Shown: in pieces, positions 62,331 through 64,000 of the stretch | Position numbering within the stretch: the stretch's first letter is position 1 | How the letters are laid out: every line of letters starts with the position of its first letter | Assembly (NCBI GenBank): GCA_038496445.1 | Contig: JALMLS010000326.1 | Span: 17,373-81,372, forward strand | Reading direction: 5' to 3' | DNA length: 64,000 bases | Source: Trichosphaerium sp. ATCC 40318 | Lineage: Eukaryota > Discosea > Flabellinia > Trichosidae | The notes under the pieces: model-generated | Told to the model about the DNA's origin: nothing | Database searches by the model: none | Seen by the model: the letters and a program-made list of their open reading frames with translations, nothing else | Translations under genes and position numbers: made by a program

Positions 62331-62835
62331 ATATTTGTTTAGGACATGTAAAAGAGTGCTGTCCTGTGCACATATCGAAGCTGAAGCTCAATAATAGCGT
62401 TAAAAGGAGTATAGAACAAGATATTGAAAGAGGGATACCTCCGCTTAGTGTGGTACGTCAAATTATTCTAGACACTACCCTTATCATTTTCTGTACAGTA
62501 TAAATCATTTTTGGAGAATGATGCTCATGATCCGCTGAATTCGTCAGAAATACCTAGCACGGACAACATGGCATACCTTGCGCGTAAGGTACACCGTAGG
62601 CACGAAATGCACCACGAGGTATTATTTTTGGTTAATTAGAAATGTTTTTACACTAACACAAACTAGGTGTACTCAAACATTCGGTTAATGCATCCTTTGT
62701 CCTCACGAATTGTTCAGGCAACGAATGATGTCATATCATTTGTTCACCCTGAGTTAAACACTTATTTACGTGATTTTGATAACAGTGTACTCTTTGTTGA
62801 TGGCACCTACGGAATAGCAGATATTAATGCGCAGG
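62331..62835 (+). mobile_element. Transposase-like fragment (MULE-type impression)
   Basis: Spliced pieces read HVKECCPVHISKLKLNNSVK, RSIEQDIERGIPPLS, YKSFLENDAHDPLNSSEIPS, MAYLARKVHRRHEMHHE, VYSNIRLMHPLSSRIVQATN and LRDFDNSVLFVDGTYGIADI. The Cys/His start, the G-x-PPLS stretch and the VDGTY (first catalytic Asp position) resemble Mutator-like transposases. The frame stops near 62835 at a GTGAGA donor and I cannot find the remaining catalytic part; the opposite-strand MORN-type ORF overlaps the end. It is therefore probably a broken or domesticated copy. Family assignment is tentative. Confidence 0.4.
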
Positions 62836-63121
62836 TGAGAGCTACACAGGCACAACTCTTCTTTATTTTTTTGATAGGCTTTGTTTTTTCCGTGAAAGCA
62901 GAAGGAGCAAGCATAAAAACATAGCTTTCTAACTGGCCGCTAGAGTACCACAGCTTGTTCTCTCCATGGAGTTTTCCGTGTGAAAAAGTCTGCTGCTGAA
63001 CAAGGTGCCGTGTAAAGCAATTTTCACGCAGCCATTTTCCGTGTTTTCTCAGCTCGCCATCGAACCTTGTTGTAGTTGCAGTGCGCTTGGATAGCTCTGG
63101 CCACTTTTGGCGTACTTCCAT
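62807..63121 (-). CDS. Short MORN-type repeat ORF
   Basis: ATG at 63121 reads MEVRQKWPELSKRTATTTRF, DGELRKHGKWLRENCFTRHL and FSHGKLHGENKLWYSSGQLE. GKLHGE-x-WYxxGQL is the signature of YwqK/MORN-like repeats, common in protist and large-DNA-virus genomes. Only about two units are present; the frame then enters a GTTTTTATG that could be a donor. It is about 100 residues, ending at 62807. Overlaps the transposase-like fragment in antisense. Likely a gene fragment or a small repeat protein of unknown role. Confidence 0.4.
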   Translation of the reverse strand: MEVRQKWPELSKRTATTTRFDGELRKHGKWLRENCFTRHLVQQQTFSHGKLHGENKLWYSSGQLESYVFMLAPSAFTEKTKPIKKIKKSCACVALTCALISAIP

Positions 63122-63382
63122 GTCTAAATCTATTATATCAAGCTGTAGCTCAAACGGAAGGCGTAAAAGACCGTTTTGTAAAGAAATTTCGAGACCTAAC
63201 TACTTTTCTTGTTAGACACTTCGAAATAGTATTTTTACGTGGTACGTTGCCTTGTAATGCCATCCAAGCTAAATAAAACGAAGCGTGTTCGTTGTAGATT
63301 AAAACCCTTTAAGACGGACGTAAATCGCTTTTTTTTACAGCGCAGAACACCTAACACTCTTGCTTGTATCAAAATAAAAGAG

Positions 63383-63463
63383 TATTTTTTTGACAGAAAA
63401 AACAATAAAAACGATTGACCATTCATTAAAAGTTTGGGAAAATCATAAACAAGAGCGATTGTA
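63383..63463 (+). repeat. 81-bp direct repeat, copy 1
   Basis: TATTTTTTTGACAG followed by 67 bases is identical to 63909-63989. It contains a T-run plus CAG acceptor and then a short open frame (KTIKTIDHSLKVWENHKQER), so it looks like an intron end plus start of an exon. Confidence 0.85.
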
Positions 63464-63578
63464 CCACCAATGGGTCACTGTAACCAAATTTTACAGTTTG
63501 CTTGCCCTGGACCGAAATACAACTATGGAGGACGTAGGCGAGGGGTTACACTTTGTTTACAATATTTTGTGCACTTGA
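63400..63578 (+). CDS. Hypothetical exon or ORF beginning in the direct repeat
   Basis: After the TTTTTTGACAG acceptor the frame reads EKTIKTIDHSLKVWENHKQE, RLYHQWVTVTKFYSLLALDR and NTTMEDVGEGLHFVYNILCT, then stops. It could be an exon of a transposase-derived gene with exons further left. No homologue is recognised. The same start recurs at 63.9 kb. Confidence 0.3.
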
Positions 63579-63838
63579 ATTCTCGAAATCATTTTGTGTG
63601 TTTCTTGAACGCTGTTTACAGTTGATAGTAACATAAGCAGTAGGGTGAGCAGTGCCATGAGAGTCCATTGGCGCGAATTGCTGTTAAGGGTTTTTGTTTG
63701 TTTTTTGTTATTCCTGCTCGTTTTTTGTGGAATCGTACGTAGCCTGAACGACCTTGCTATTATCTGGGCACCCGCCCAACCAATAACTTCGCAACAAGCT
63801 TGAAGCACCAATACTTCGCCATCGCCACCGTGTAACAT
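63557..63838 (-). CDS. Short hypothetical ORF
   Basis: ATG at 63838 reads MLHGGDGEVLVLQACCEVIG and WAGAQIIARSFRLR before a GTACG-type donor-like site; the rest of the frame is lower quality. No family recognised. It lies between the two direct-repeat copies. Confidence 0.2.
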   Translation of the reverse strand: MLHGGDGEVLVLQACCEVIGWAGAQIIARSFRLRTIPQKTSRNNKKQTKTLNSNSRQWTLMALLTLLLMLLSTVNSVQETHKMISRIQVHKIL

Positions 63839-63908
63839 CTCTGCCGTTAACCAATCGTTACCGTTGCCCAGGGTACACCAAACGAGGAGGTGTGTTACGT
63901 CGTACCCC

Positions 63909-63989
63909 TATTTTTTTGACAGAAAAAACAATAAAAACGATTGACCATTCATTAAAAGTTTGGGAAAATCATAAACAAGAGCGATTGTA
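63909..63989 (+). repeat. 81-bp direct repeat, copy 2
   Basis: Identical over 81 bp to 63383-63463, offset by 526 bp. The second copy is followed by AAGCAATTGA at the window edge instead of CCACCAATGG, so the junction is sharp. It may continue an exon beyond the window. Confidence 0.85.
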
Positions 63990-64000
63990 GAAGCAATTGA

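Overview
The window is nuclear DNA from a unicellular eukaryote. Genes are tightly packed on both strands and cut by many very short GT-AG introns, mostly about 35-110 bp. A striking share of donors read GTACGT or GTACnn; acceptors follow T-runs, and CTAAC/TACTAAC-like branch sites show in several introns. The protein set (Dia-type formin, C2-RasGAP, Rho-like GTPase with a CAAX box, tandem SH2 domains, RCC1-HECT ligase, KAT14/ATAC-type protein, PB1-UBA protein, several F-box proteins) suggests an Amorphea-grade protist, perhaps an amoebozoan. I cannot name the organism from sequence alone.

Layout: 0-1.5 kb holds the 3' part of an unrecognised gene. 2.0-3.8 kb (minus) is a WY-repeat protein with a C-terminal PD-(D/E)XK/Vsr-like endonuclease domain. 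4.3-6.8 kb (minus) is a KAT14-like protein, divergent from a tiny possible gene. 7.4-8.7 kb is an F-box/Cys-rich protein, 8.85-10.4 kb a kelch protein, 10.5-13.9 kb a large unrecognised gene, 14.1-15.1 kb a PB1-UBA protein and 15.3-16.5 kb a ZIP metal transporter (all minus). 16.6-21.0 kb (plus) is a formin. 21.1-23.0 kb (minus) is a GPR180/TMEM145-like membrane protein, head to head with UTP20 (23.2-32.8 kb, plus). 33.1-34.3 kb is a divergent Rho-like GTPase, followed by a secreted HExxH protein (34.8-37.0 kb, minus), an F-box protein (37.9-38.9 kb, minus), a paralogue of the WY-repeat gene without the nuclease domain (39.2-40.3 kb, minus) and a DHHC palmitoyltransferase (40.4-41.9 kb, minus). 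42.1-46.8 kb (plus) is an RCC1-HECT ligase. 46.9-50.6 kb is a C2-RasGAP and 50.9-53.1 kb an extended Ras-like GTPase (both minus). 53.3-54.3 kb is a pseudokinase (plus). 54.5-57.9 kb is a Patched/NPC1-type RND protein and 58.8-59.7 kb a PRXL2-like thioredoxin-fold protein (both minus). 60.0-61.9 kb is a tandem-SH2 protein (plus). 62.0-64.0 kb is a mosaic: a possible structured RNA, a transposase-like fragment, a MORN-type ORF and an 81-bp direct repeat.

Most genes are ordinary housekeeping or signalling genes. Small-GTPase signalling is over-represented (formin, RasGAP, two unusual GTPases), but gene order gives no sign of an operon-like system. The least ordinary items are the two WY-repeat genes, the catalytically altered signalling proteins (two GTPases, one pseudokinase), the right-hand repeat/transposon mosaic and an apparent excess of CACGTG. 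Exon boundaries given exactly are those I could check by splice site plus reading phase; other gene limits are approximate inside, though most ends are placed on start or stop codons.
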